A stretch of 51,628 nucleotides of DNA, from the IMG/VR virus record IMGVR_UViG_3300050343_000200, positions 1 to 51,628 of that record; one strand, given 5' to 3'. The first letter of the stretch is position 1. Each line of letters starts with the position of its first letter. The position numbers were made by a program, and so were the translations under genes. The stretch is from a virus. The notes under the pieces are model-generated. The model searched no databases, had not been told where the DNA came from, and was given only the letters and a program-made list of their open reading frames with translations. Shown here piece after piece: positions 1-9,742 of the stretch.

Positions 1-239
1 CAACTTCGTTATAAGTAATTGCGTCTGCTTCTGAAAAGTCATGTCTCAAAAGAACTCCAGAGCCGATTTCATACCTAGTACCATCAGTCACTGCATAAAA
101 AAATACGTCCTGATGATTGTAAAATCGTTCTAGATCACTGAAACCATCAGCAGTTCTAGCCAAGGCAAAATTGCCTAAGCCCTGCGTATAAGTTAATTCC
201 TTAACGCGATCATGTAGTTGTATGCGATTTTGTGACACT
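1..239 (-). CDS. Tail fibre-type protein, N-terminal part (runs off the window)
   Basis: The open frame begins with GTG at 239, eight bases after a GGAG ribosome site, and runs off the left edge after 79 codons. The visible part reads as DRVKELTYTQGLGNF followed by FYAVTDGTRYEIGSGV. The same module (DRVK, then a tYYAi...YEIGiGt stretch) opens the protein at 10770-11468, so this is probably another short fibre or baseplate-attached protein. GTG is preferred because no in-frame ATG upstream has a ribosome site. Function is inferred from the shared module and the fibre neighbourhood; the remainder is not visible. Confidence 0.6.
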
Positions 240-260
240 ATTTATCTCCAATCTTATTGC

Positions 261-1260
261 TTAAGGTGCTGCTGCCCAATCTATTACTACTGCTGGATCT
301 GAACTCGCCGTCCCAGAAGGATTACCAAAAACTACTAAGTCGTTATAATACGCATCAGTATAATCACCGTTATCATCAAGGACATAAAAAGTCAAAGATT
401 CAGCATCTCTGTCTACAATACCAACCTTGATTCCGTTGGCAAAGTCAGAACCCTGAGTGTAACCATTTCTACCAGTACTTTCTCCAAATGCAACATAATC
501 AGTTGCGTTTTCAAACAACTCAGCTTTAAAGTAAATTCTAAATTTACCATTGGCTAAGTCTCCGTTAGACTCTCTAAGTCTTTCAACTTTAGAGATATTG
601 TAAGAGGAATGAATAGCTACTGTGTCTGTATTACCAACGCTGCCAGAGACAGAATTAAAATTTAACCACGCTTGAGCAGTGGATCTAGCAGTTGAAATCT
701 TAGTATTATCACTGGCAAATTTAATGTCGGTCTCATTTCCAATAACTAATGTCTCACTGTCTGGACCGTGATACTCAAAAGAAAAACCATGATTGGCATA
801 TCCAGAACTAGATATACTATAATTATCTAGCTTGAAATCTCCTTGCATACTTCTTCTTCCATCCATGTGGAAATACTGAGCGTGATCGTCTCCAGTTCCC
901 GTATCAGCTAAATTGTTATGGCTAATACCTTGGGGGCCGGGATATGGATGTACTTGTACAGCGCCGTTGCCAATCTCGTTATCAAACTGGATTCCACTTT
1001 CAACTATAACCAATCCTCCAGTAGTTACTGAAGTAGTTGGGGTTGGTAGTTGTTTTAATATGTATGTTGTTAGTAAATCTCAGCTCTGGTTCTTCCCACT
1101 GACCACTAGCAACAATGTGCCTAATAGAATTAGCAACATCCCGCATCGTTTCTCTAACATTTTTAGCGCTGATAGCTCCAGCGTTATTGTCTCTCAACTG
1201 CTCGTTAATGTTAGCAACAAGCTCTGGTATATCTTTTATGTTTGCTGTATAGTCTGGCAT
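261..1260 (-). CDS. Tail fibre-like structural protein, one apparent frameshift
   Basis: Two frames make one protein. 1260-1000 encodes the N-terminus; 1013-261 encodes about 250 further residues ending VVIDWAAAP. The breakpoint lies near 1050, where reading a run of four A as three joins NNIHIK to QLPTPTTSVTTGG without loss. The N-terminus (DNNAGAISAKNVRETMRDVANSI) matches the N-terminus of the giant fibre at 22914-26273 (DNSVGAVSPQDIRKNILDLIDSV), suggesting both attach to the same virion site. The rest is Ser/Thr/Gly-rich beta-type sequence typical of phage fibres. The frame break is probably sequence error; otherwise the gene is truncated. Confidence 0.6.
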
Positions 1261-1272
1261 TTATGATCTCCT

Positions 1273-1794
1273 TTAATGTCTGAAAAATCCACCTCTATGG
1301 TCATGATCTGAATATTGTCTCAAAACGTAATCGCTACCCGGACTGTAAGGTCCAAGTATAGCAGTACCAGCAATACTATTACCAGCACTATAATCTAAAA
1401 GCAGTTGTTGGTATTTACCACATAAGTCTTTATATAAAGCTAGTATGGTAGAAGCTACACCTCTCAGATCAATCGCAGATGGTCCATCTTTAATCGATAT
1501 TGTGTTTCCGGCTTCCTTCTTGACTTCGCTTCCCAGTATAATACAAGCACACTTTAAGCTTACTAGCGATATAAAGTCTGAATCTTTAGTCTCTGCATCT
1601 GTTGGATCTGGAGACAGCGAACAATCAGCTATGCTGATAGTATATTCTTGTCGTAAAGTAGTTTCAGTAGACAACAATTGAGCTGCTACTAATATAGTAG
1701 TCTCCAATCTCTTAGAAGAATACGTATAATTTGCTGGGTCAACATCATTAATAAGATGTCTAACCATTGTCGATATTTGACCTTGCCAAGACAT
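1273..1794 (-). CDS. Probable head-tail connector-like structural protein
   Basis: This is an intact 173-residue protein, starting MSWQGQISTMVRHLINDVDP. It is mostly helical in character. The middle holds a conserved-looking block (SLKCACIILGSEVKKEAG, then IKDGPSAIDLRGVA) and the end is Gly/Ser/Asp-rich. Size, helical content and the ISIKDGPSAIDLRG stretch recall small head-completion (gp6-like) connector proteins of marine phages. That is from memory of the family, not a search. It sits between fibre genes with a normal ribosome site. It could also be a baseplate accessory protein. Confidence 0.45.
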   Translation of the reverse strand: MSWQGQISTMVRHLINDVDPANYTYSSKRLETTILVAAQLLSTETTLRQEYTISIADCSLSPDPTDAETKDSDFISLVSLKCACIILGSEVKKEAGNTISIKDGPSAIDLRGVASTILALYKDLCGKYQQLLLDYSAGNSIAGTAILGPYSPGSDYVLRQYSDHDHRGGFFRH

Positions 1795-1801
1795 AAGCTA
1801 C

Positions 1802-2107
1802 CTATAAGTTACAGTGGACTTGAAATGTATAAATATCTGTATAGTAAGTTCCGTTGGTTAAAACAACCTTTGCTTGAAGTTTGTAATGACCAGCTTCATC
1901 TAAATCGCCAACCAAAGTGTCGTAGTAAACTTGACCGTCCGTGCCGTCACCAAGCAGTGTTCCAGCTTTGTTTACAATTTCATCATCTGGTTTTTTAAAT
2001 ACCATAGTTATAGAAGATGCTGTTGAAATATCAACAACAACTCCATCGTCTTTTATTGTTGCTAGAAATCTAGTTCCAATATCGTTTACATGTATTTCGC
2101 TTGCCAT
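1802..2107 (-). CDS. BppU N-terminal domain-like baseplate protein
   Basis: A 101-residue protein with the layout of the N-terminal domain of BppU-type upper baseplate proteins: an N-terminal strand ending GTRFLATIKDDGVVVDIS, the signature TASSITMVFKKPDDE, then VYYDTLVGDLDEAGHYKLQAKVVLTNG and a last strand YTDIYTFQV. In that family the domain anchors receptor-binding proteins to the tail tip. Here it is a stand-alone protein. The start ATG follows an AAGAGA site that lies inside the preceding micro-ORF. Confidence 0.65.
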   Translation of the reverse strand: MASEIHVNDIGTRFLATIKDDGVVVDISTASSITMVFKKPDDEIVNKAGTLLGDGTDGQVYYDTLVGDLDEAGHYKLQAKVVLTNGTYYTDIYTFQVHCNL

Positions 2108-2108
2108 A

Positions 2109-2171
2109 TTATCTCTTCAGGGTTATATTTGAAGTTTGCTTGATAGATAGGGTTACATTTACCGTCTTCAT
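2109..2171 (-). CDS. Possible 20-residue micro-ORF linking two genes
   Basis: Its ATG overlaps the stop of the upstream 57-residue gene (ATGA), and its TAA lies one base before the ATG of the BppU-like gene. The peptide alternates polar and hydrophobic residues (VNVTLSIKQTSNITLKR), like a single beta strand. It may be a coupling ORF, a genuine micro-protein, or the tail of the upstream gene after a frame error. No family is recognised. Confidence 0.3.
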   Translation of the reverse strand: MKTVNVTLSIKQTSNITLKR

Positions 2172-2341
2172 AGTATAATTCCTTCACTCTTCTGAAGGGT
2201 CATATCTAATAATATAGTACTTTGTATACAAGAAATACTATCCTGCTGCTGTTGAATATGTAAAATAAGATCGTGATCTCTACCATTATAATATACCGAT
2301 TCTAACGTAGAGAACGGCAATAAGCTAAAGAACCCAAACAT
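2168..2341 (-). CDS. Small hypothetical protein, first gene of the leftmost unit
   Basis: This 57-residue protein begins with a hydrophobic stretch (MFGFFSLLPFSTLESV), followed by a Gln-rich helix (HIQQQQDSISCIQ). The ATG is preceded by GAGGTG at good spacing. The conserved GTGTATAAT element lies 16-24 bases upstream, making this the first gene of its transcription unit. It has an ATGA overlap with the next micro-ORF. The residues do not indicate a function. Confidence 0.55.
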   Translation of the reverse strand: MFGFFSLLPFSTLESVYYNGRDHDLILHIQQQQDSISCIQSTILLDMTLQKSEGIIL

Positions 2342-2356
2342 ACTTCACCTCATGTA

Positions 2357-2365
2357 ATTATACAC
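2357..2365 (-). promoter_or_regulatory. Conserved GTGTATAAT promoter element (leftmost unit)
   Basis: Leftward GTGTATAAT, in the short gap between the 106-residue gene and the 57-residue gene. It is identical to the elements at 10762, 27023, 30125 and 39126. No convincing -35 hexamer is visible 16-18 bases upstream. Confidence 0.6.
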
Positions 2366-2371
2366 TAAAAG

Positions 2372-2692
2372 CTATTCTGATGGAGGACTGATGACTTCAT
2401 TTTCTATACCAAGTTCAGCAACATACGCTATGATTCCACCCATAGCTGCTTGCAGACTTGGGCTTTCTTGTGCTTTTTCTAGCATATTGCTCACACGAAT
2501 CCATTGACCATTTCCCGGCTCAAACTCAGCTACACCGTCAAACATGCCATATTTGCGTAGTTTAACCTCTCCAGATATATCTGAATTAGGATCTGGTCCA
2601 CGAATAATTACTTCTTCAATCCACACTCTGTCGTAAGTTTTTGCAGGAATAACCTCTGGGTTAACTGCATCTAAAATTGGTAAATCTGACAT
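2372..2692 (-). CDS. Hypothetical virion-associated protein
   Basis: An intact 106-residue acidic protein, MSDLPILDAVNPEVIPAKTYDRVWIEEV, ending in ISPPSE. It lies directly downstream of the collar-domain tail gene and directly upstream of a promoter element, so it ends its transcription unit. The sequence (GEVKLRKYGMFDGVAEFEPGNGQWIRVSN) suggests a compact beta fold. No family is recognised; a tail accessory role is inferred from position only. Confidence 0.5.
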   Translation of the reverse strand: MSDLPILDAVNPEVIPAKTYDRVWIEEVIIRGPDPNSDISGEVKLRKYGMFDGVAEFEPGNGQWIRVSNMLEKAQESPSLQAAMGGIIAYVAELGIENEVISPPSE

Positions 2693-2706
2693 TACATTCT
2701 CCTTAT

Positions 2707-3201
2707 TTAAGTTTTAATACAAGCTAGTAAAGCTACGTTTCTTGGTCTAATTTCTGAATCGTCCCAAGCTGTACCCATTGCGGCTGATGGGGCAGACCAA
2801 CCTCCTACAAACAATCTGCCAGTATAAGTTGGATATATAGTTTTATCCATGTAGACATGGGTGTGATCATAACTGGAAGTATTCTGACCTGTGTTATGTT
2901 GATAAAAACCCTTCCAATCTTGTGATTGAGACGAATTAATTGCTCTTCCAGAATCTGTGCCTTTACCATCATCGAAACATCTCAAGAATTCTCCACGTAA
3001 ATCTGGCACGTTGAATGTCGTACTTCCATCCCCAACACCGTGATCTGTGCCAATCACATCAAACAATTCTGAGTAGTCTGTTCTAGATATAGCAGAACCA
3101 TCAGCTTTAATCCAGCCAACAGGCGCACTTGATAAAGGGAAGAACGCTACAGACCCAGTAAGCGAAGATGATAGTGTTGCGTTATTGTGTGTTTTTGTCA
3201 T
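2707..3201 (-). CDS. Phage tail collar domain protein
   Basis: A 164-residue protein containing a classic tail collar domain (Pfam PF07484 type) at about residues 18-70. It shows PVGWIKADGSAISRTDYSELF, then VGDGSTTFNVPDLRGEFLR. The C-terminus, RPRNVALLACIKT, is the usual end of these proteins. In related phages they form the distal part of short tail fibres or a tail-tip receptor-binding unit. The start overlaps the stop of the upstream fibre gene by four bases, so the two are probably translated as a pair. Confidence 0.85.
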   Translation of the reverse strand: MTKTHNNATLSSSLTGSVAFFPLSSAPVGWIKADGSAISRTDYSELFDVIGTDHGVGDGSTTFNVPDLRGEFLRCFDDGKGTDSGRAINSSQSQDWKGFYQHNTGQNTSSYDHTHVYMDKTIYPTYTGRLFVGGWSAPSAAMGTAWDDSEIRPRNVALLACIKT

Positions 3202-3882
3202 GATAATTCTCCAAAAAATACTAAGCCTACATACTCTGAATCAAATAAAGTTCCCGTCGAATAAGTAGTAGTAATAATGACATGAGTGGTAGTCATAGCT
3301 GCGTTGGAAGCAGAGTTTAGGGGTCGATTTCTATGTAGTTGAACGGTAGCCGTTGTATTGTTGGTATTTGAAGCAAACCTAGCAGTGCCAGCCATTGAAA
3401 AATCATCGTTAGCAAAAGATCTTTTAAAATTAACTTGATAATAACCTGTATTTCCAAGATCAGTGATACTATCTACATTGTATTCATCTCTAATGCCTAC
3501 TGTTCCGTTGCCTTGAAAATTCACCCAAGCAGCAGCAACTCTTCTCTTTACATTTTCAGTTTCTGTAGAGCTATCAGATAGTTTGTCAGCAGTTACAGCC
3601 CCATCTACAATCTGACCAGTATCAGCTGCGCTAAATCCAGAATTGGAGCTATTACGAATTGCAAACTCAATAATGTCACCAGCACTAGCGCCTTGCGTTA
3701 ATGTGATACCAGTAGTTCCATTCAAGCTGATAGTCTTGTCCTTGAACAAGTTTAACGCCATTAAGATATACCTCAACAGTAGAGCTACTAAATCCACCAG
3801 TAACAGTAACAGCTGTTTGACTTGCTGTTAAAGTTGCAGTTTGTCTCGATGTTTGTCTGCTTATGTCTCTGGCTACACTCAT
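3198..3882 (-). CDS. Tail fibre protein, one apparent frameshift
   Basis: The N-terminal frame (3882 to about 3730) encodes VEVYLNGVKLVQGQDYQL. The frame ending at 3198 continues NGTTGITLTQGASAGDIIEFAIRN. Removing one G from CTTGAATGG near 3730 joins them exactly into the phage fibre module VYLNGVKL...GDxIEF, also present twice in the 5973-9741 protein. A linker with DTGQIVDGAVTADKL follows, then a beta-rich C-terminal half ending VGLVFFGELS. Likely a short tail fibre upstream of its collar-domain partner. The frame break is probably sequence error. Confidence 0.65.
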
Positions 3883-3883
3883 G

Positions 3884-4493
3884 TTATATCTCCGCTAGTT
3901 CTTCTATTGTCGTTGCGTCTTTAACCAGTTTTCTTCTAGCTGCATCTGCTCCACTTAGCGAAGCTCTTGCAGCACCATACGCCAACATTAATTGGTGTCA
4001 TTTCAGCCACACTTAATGAGTGAGGTTCACCATTAGTGTCTAAGATAGTTACAGGATCTGTAGAACCAAGGGCGGCAGCTTCTTTTGCAAGAGAGTATGC
4101 TCCGTTTAATAATGCTACATCATCTGTGGTAATACCAAGACTCCACCCTTCTGGTGTTTCAAAACCAGTATTAAGTGTTACTTTCCAATCTTCATCTATC
4201 TCTGTAAGTTTATCTAACTTAGCTTGATCTAATTCTGTGATGTACATAATTTCACTTACAGGATCTACTGTCTGTAGAAGCTCTGGCGTATCAGCTTCCT
4301 CAATCCTAGAATCTTCTGGAGCGTCACGAAGCTGTTGCTTCTTTGTTTCTATGTGGCTTTTAAGTGTTACATTCTGAGCTTCTGTAGCTTTAAGATAATC
4401 TACATCTAAAGATTGAAAGTAAGGCTCTCTATCCTCACGAATCTTATCTCTCCAGATATTCTTTGCTTTTTCCATATTAACATTTATATTCAT
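3884..4493 (-). CDS. DUF4376-like tail assembly protein, frameshifted near its C-terminus
   Basis: The start MNINVNMEKAKNIWRDKIR is chosen because GGAGG lies just upstream of it; an in-frame ATG 12 bases earlier lacks a site. The first part resembles the DUF4376 domain of tail-fibre assembly proteins (WRDKIREDREPYFQSLDVDY). The main frame stays open to 3936, but near 3995 the natural sequence passes to another frame, giving MTQLMLAYGAARASLSGADAARRKL and ending ELAEI at 3884. One extra A explains it. Its place between fibre genes fits a fibre assembly role. Confidence 0.6.
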
Positions 4494-4522
4494 ATTATCC
4501 TCCATAGCCTAGTCTAAAGAAC

Positions 4523-4746
4523 TCATCCGAACCCTATGCCAAAACCTTCAGGCTCAGTGAAGTCAGCTTCCCAAGCATTACGAAAAGTTCTGTCTGTTGG
4601 AATTTCATGGTCTTCAATAATTCTATAAGGCTTGCCTTTAGGAACATCCTTAAGGGCAATTTCCTCTATTGTATATTTTGTATTAGGTGATGGAATAACA
4701 TTACAGCCACCCCATCATCATCATTTGGATAAATTATTAATTTCAT
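4523..4746 (-). CDS. Conserved small tail-associated protein, frameshifted
   Basis: It starts MKLIIYPNDDDGVAV after a GGAGAAAA site, then changes frame near 4705 and continues VIPSPNTKYTIEEIALKDVP, with RTFRNAWEADFTEPEGFGIGFG at the end (about 74 residues). The VPKGKPYRII...PTDRTFRNAWEADF part is the pattern I associate with small proteins next to phage tail fibres, resembling fibre assembly chaperones. The break is consistent with one wrong base count. Confidence 0.55.
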
Positions 4747-4755
4747 TTTTTCTCC

Positions 4756-5113
4756 TTACTCGAAAATTACTACGTCCATACCACCCATATCTGCATAAGC
4801 TATCGTGCCATAATTTACTAAACCATAAATATCAACACTAGTTAGAGGTACTTTTACTATTGGGCCAAACTGAAGCTATATGACCAGCGGCTGTAATAGC
4901 AGCAGATGTTACAACGACGTAATTAGCAGATCTCCATGTTATTTTCAAAGCTAAGTTTATATTGACCGCCATATGAAAAACCCACATCAGTTATACTACT
5001 AACATTAAAGATCTCTGACGATCCAAAGGACTTACCCCCATAAGTCCCACCACCAAAGTAGCACCAAGCCTTTGCCTGTCTTGGTTTTCACTTGTTTCTC
5101 TTGCTCTTGTCAT
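4756..5113 (-). pseudogene. Tail tip protein with several frame breaks
   Basis: The ATG overlaps the stop of the Gly-rich gene (ATGA). Joined across frames, the product reads MTRARETSENQDRQRLGATF, then GGGTYGGKSFGSS, SITDVGFSYGGQYKLSFEN, WRSANYVVVTSAAITAAGH, and ends YADMGGMDVVIFE. Breaks fall near 5060, 4935 and 4860. Each piece is plausible coding sequence, so the intact gene (about 118 residues) probably exists in the phage. It could be a decayed gene if the reads confirm the breaks. Confidence 0.5.
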
Positions 5114-5961
5114 CTTGTGTACCTCACTATTACTATACCCGAACCGCCAGATACCATTACCAGCAGAAGATCCACCACCTCCACCACCAGTATTTGCAGT
5201 TCCAGATGCACCTAGATATGGAGAAATACCGTCGCTACCTCCGTTGACCGCCACCGCCAGAACCACCACCCCTATTGGCAGTACTGCTAACCACCTTCAC
5301 CCGCACCTCCTCCAGAACCGTACCTCCACCACCAGCATAACTATGTAGCTGTACCGCTCCTCCGGGTGCACCGCCATTGACCACCATTGCTACGCTCTAC
5401 TAGTATTCAAACTTCCTACCGCCAGCTGCACCAGCTCCACCTCCACCTCCAGTATTTCTATATCATTACCTGCCGTTTCCAGACCGTACCTCCAGCGTTA
5501 CCTTGACCAGCAGTGCCAGATCCACCAGTTGGTCGCCGCTATTATCATTTAAGCCTCCACCGCCACCAGCTTCCACCAGAGTAACCATTTGTAGCTGTGA
5601 CCTATCTCCACTTCCTCCTCTACCACCACCAACAGCTGTTAGGGAAATGCTGGACCTATTATGCTAGAAGATCCTCCACCATTTGAAAGTAGTATTTGCT
5701 CCAGAGCCACCAGTTACCAACTGTAACATTATATGTGCCTCCACTAAATAGCTGATGCAGATTTTCATATATTAACTCCTCCAGCTCCTCCACCCCCTCC
5801 TCTACCTGCCGCCACCACCGCCACCGCCAGCAACAATTAGTATTTGCATAGTTTCTAGACCCAGTAACAATGTTCCACTAGAGGTAAATGTATGAATGTT
5901 ATAACTACCATCAGTACGGTGTAGTTCCTCCCGCAGCAGAGAAGTCCTGCTTAGTAGCGAG
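5110..5961 (-). pseudogene. Glycine-rich tail protein with many frame breaks
   Basis: The leftward strand carries Gly-rich sequence in shifting frames throughout. The start region lacks an ATG (CTC stands where it would be) but reads ATKQDFSAAGG, then DGSYNIHTFTSSGT and ILIVAGGGGGGG. The end, GGSGIVIVRYTR and TGA at 5110, is the standard C-terminus of Gly-rich tail-tip proteins with the same design as the middle of the 20479-22893 protein. Many breaks look like one inserted base next to a GG. Either sequence error in a repetitive, GC-rich stretch, or a decayed fibre gene. Confidence 0.5.
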
Positions 5962-5972
5962 TCAAAGATTTT

Positions 5973-8900
5973 TTAGGTAGAAAAATCATACATGATACTC
6001 CTGTATGCACTACCATACCAATTAGTACCATCTGAATGTGAATGTAATAATATCCATTCTGTTAGCATCAGTAGTAATTGTAGGAGCAGACGTTTCGGGA
6101 AACTTAACACCAGTAAATGTAGCAGTAAAACTGCCAGCTCCTGTCTTAAGAAACATGGTGAAACTTCTACCAGCTTCTGCGGTTGGCATTGTAAATGTAC
6201 AGTTACCTGTTAATGTATATGTTTGTAAAGTACTATCACTAATATCTATAGTTTGTGCAGTACCAGTATTACCATTATCTGTATGTGTTTCTTTATATCC
6301 AGTAACAATTAAATCTGCATTGACAGTTAAGTTACCTGTCATTGTGTCGCCAGTTTTTGCAAGATTAGAACTAGCTACTGTAGCGCCATAAGCTATGTAC
6401 TCAACAACGTCTCCAGAGACCGCCGTGGATGTCAAGGTAAATTGAGAACTACTGGTTACGTTATAGTCAGTGCCGTCTACTAACTTAACACCATTTAGGA
6501 ATACAGCCAAGTTAGAACTGGTGAATGTGTCGCTTGTGTTAAATACGGTTTGATTACTTGTAACAGATACGCTTCCTAAAGATGTATTTCCAGTAGCGTT
6601 TGTGGACGCATTTATAGCAACATATTCTATCAAGTCGCCATTAGTTGCTGCATTAATAAGGGTAAATGTTGTTCCACCCCCAGTTTCAGTATAGTCATAC
6701 GAAGAACCTTTAAATAATTTAATACCATTCTGGTATACGTCTAAACTGCCAGTATTATAACCGCCACTCACTGTAAACACTGTAGTAGATGAGGTTACAG
6801 CAAACGAACCTCTTACTAAATTACCACCACCACCGCTACTATCTTCCCAAGTGACCGCCCCGCTACCATCCGTAGTAAGGACTTGATCGGCAGATCCATC
6901 TGTTGTAGGGAATGTAAATGCGTCAGCGAATGTGACAGCTCCAGTATCAGTATTAACTTTGAATTTTTGATCAAAGGTTACACCAAGACCAGCAGTATAT
7001 GCGCCGTCTATAGAAACAAAATCAGTGCCGTATCTAATAAGATTTTTTAACACCAAAGCGCTACTACCATTAGAAGTATTTTCAAGATGTTTCGTAATGA
7101 TACTGTCTGAACGAGATTCTGTAATCAAACTTTGATAATCGCTAATCCCAGCCGGAGCCGATACTGGCTGAAAGTTAACGCCAACTCCTTCAGTTTCATA
7201 AGTTGTGACATCAAGCACTTGAGCTGGCGTGTTTGTGCTAACACCAACCCTGTCAGTACTTGCGTCTACAAAGAGTAAGTTCGTATCAGTATCGCCTTCT
7301 ACTCTAAAGTCATTGTTTCCTCCAGACTCATTGAATACAGCAGATGTGTTGCAAGTAATAGATCCTTGGAATTCTGAATTGCCCGTAGTTCCAAACTCTA
7401 CAGTATCTAGGTCTACTTCTTTAGCTACATTAGTTAATGCGCTAAAGGTCGTAAGACCCCAATTACTGTCAACAGTTTCAGGGTCTGTACCGTCAGCAAC
7501 CCAATCAACAAGCGTCCAGCCATAATCATTGATATTATCTCCCAAAAGAAATACTTCTGGGCTATTGGTAGCGTCGTCGATGTAGACCTGTAATAAACAT
7601 CCTTGGTAAGTGCCGCCTTCTTTTATTCTAATCTTAGCCACTGGATTTGAAGTAGAGTAAGCATTATTATGTAATACAGTTATCTCATTATTATTTCCGT
7701 AATAGTGAGAAGCATAAAAGATAACTCCTTGATGCCTACCACTACTTTGGCAGGTTAGACCAAATCTACCGCAAGCTCTATTGCCGGGATTAATAGCAAC
7801 AGTATACCACCCAACTGCTATGTTGCTTTCAAGATAACGATCTATATAGATGTTCTTGTTAACCATCAATCCTTCTGCATCAACTATTAACTTATTGGCC
7901 CTGTTAGCGCCTTTATTGTAAGTATAAGAACCAATAGCAAACTGGTTATCGCCAACTATTGCTTGGTAAGTAGTGGCGTTAGCGCCAGATCGAACGTAAG
8001 TAGGATAAGTGGCCTTAGAAGACACAAGAGTGCTAGCACCAGCACTTATTATCATGTATTCATTACTAGCAGTGAGCGCAGTATGAGACATGCCCGTATA
8101 CGTTGCGCCTGTACTGTACGCTCCTTCTCCAAATACTAAACCATTTCCTGCTGAGTCAGAAATCTTGAAACCGTTTGCGCCGTCTGGATGAACAACGTGA
8201 AGCTCTTCAGTGGGATTGGTTGTGTTAATCCCAACATCTCCATTACCATCTATTCTCATTCTTTCCACACCAGCAGTACTCCAACACAAATTGTTAGCAC
8301 TGGCTAACCACATTCCAGTATCTAAATCATTTGCAAAAGTATAAGCTGGCAAAGCAGCTGTGTTATAAGAAGTGCTATAAAAATCATATGCTTTAAATCG
8401 TTTTGTGCTAGTTCCATTAGCTTCAACATTTAAAGTGCCGCTTTCAGAAATAGATACTTCCCGAACGGAACTAAATGAACTTCTAAATTCTAAGTCTCTA
8501 AACATAGAAGTATCTGCGTAAGATATATGCCAAGTTAGGTCATCGTATCCATCGTCTGCGTAAAGTCTAATCCAAGACGTTGTGCCACCACTACTGGGAT
8601 CGTTGACAGTTATGATTCCATCGTCAGTAGTGCTTCCCGCTCCTTTAACTTCTAGACGAGATGATGGTGTGGTTGTTGCAATACCAACATCCCCTCCCAT
8701 AGCCTGTAATGATAAATTTCTTGTCCAACTAGTGCCGGGATCAACAGCTTGAATAGATGCAATATCATTGGTAGAATCTACTCCTAGTAACATTCCATGC
8801 GTTTCTGGATCGTTGCCATCACTAATTTTTATAGCATATGTATTTTCAGAACTATATGTAGAATCTTTTCTCAAGTGAAAAAGCGTAGCAGGAGTTATTG

Positions 8901-9741
8901 TATTAACACCAATTTTTTCAAGGTCCGCATCGCAATGAAATAATGGAACAGAAGTAGATGTGTCGTGGAATACAGTGAAGTCAATGTTGCCAGCATCTGG
9001 GTTAATATTAACAGACGGTCTAGATGCGAGCATATTTGTGCAATGAATATGGTCTGCTGCGGCATTGTAAGTTGTTAAAATAATATCATTAAGAATACTG
9101 GTAAGGGTAATATTGCTTCCACCCGAGATATAATCAGTAGAGCCAAATGTTATACCACCAGATATCAAGTTTGATGATTTGATAGTACCATTGACTTCCA
9201 ACTTTTGGGATGGCGAGGCAGTTCCGATACCAACGTTAGTGCCATTGTCATAAATAACTCCAGTACCAAGCACGTTAGAACTAGTCCAACGAGCAACATA
9301 GTTTGAAGTGCCAGTTCCACTAACGCCACCACCACCGCTAGTCCAAGATACAGTTCCAGCACCATCAGTTACTAATATCTGACCGTTTGAGCCATCTGAC
9401 GTTGGAAAGGTAAACGCATCGTTAACTCTTACAGAGTTTGCGTTAAAGCTTCCGTTAACATCTAACTTGAAAAGTGGCGACGAAGTTCCAATGCCAACAT
9501 CGCCATCGTTATTTATCCTCATTCTTTCCGAGCTGTCAGCATCTTCGCTATTAGCAGTACAAAACACTAAAGAAGTAGGATTATTATTGGCATCAAAAGT
9601 ATCTTCAGCAACAGCTTTAATAATCGCACTAACCAATACTGCATCAGATCCTGTTTCGCTTGAGGCAGCAAACCCCAAGCGACCCAAAACATCATTGGCA
9701 GTGACAGCAGTATCAGGTGTTTGTAAAGTTATAGAAAACAT
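5973..9741 (-). CDS. Giant tail fibre with VGIGT-type repeats
   Basis: About 1255 residues. The main frame stops at 6022 (TFRWY), but reading one T fewer near 6034 gives ITFTSDGTNWYGSAYRSIM and a stop at 5973, the usual end of this fibre type. The N-terminal two thirds contain at least six copies of a short repeat, VGIGTssPxxkLdVnG, typical of trimeric phage fibres. Two VYxNGVKL...GDxxEY modules follow, then a C-terminal domain with GVKFPETSAPTITTDANRMD. It probably forms a long trimeric fibre. It is followed by Gly-rich and accessory genes, as in receptor-binding clusters. Confidence 0.75.
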
Positions 9742-9742
9742 A

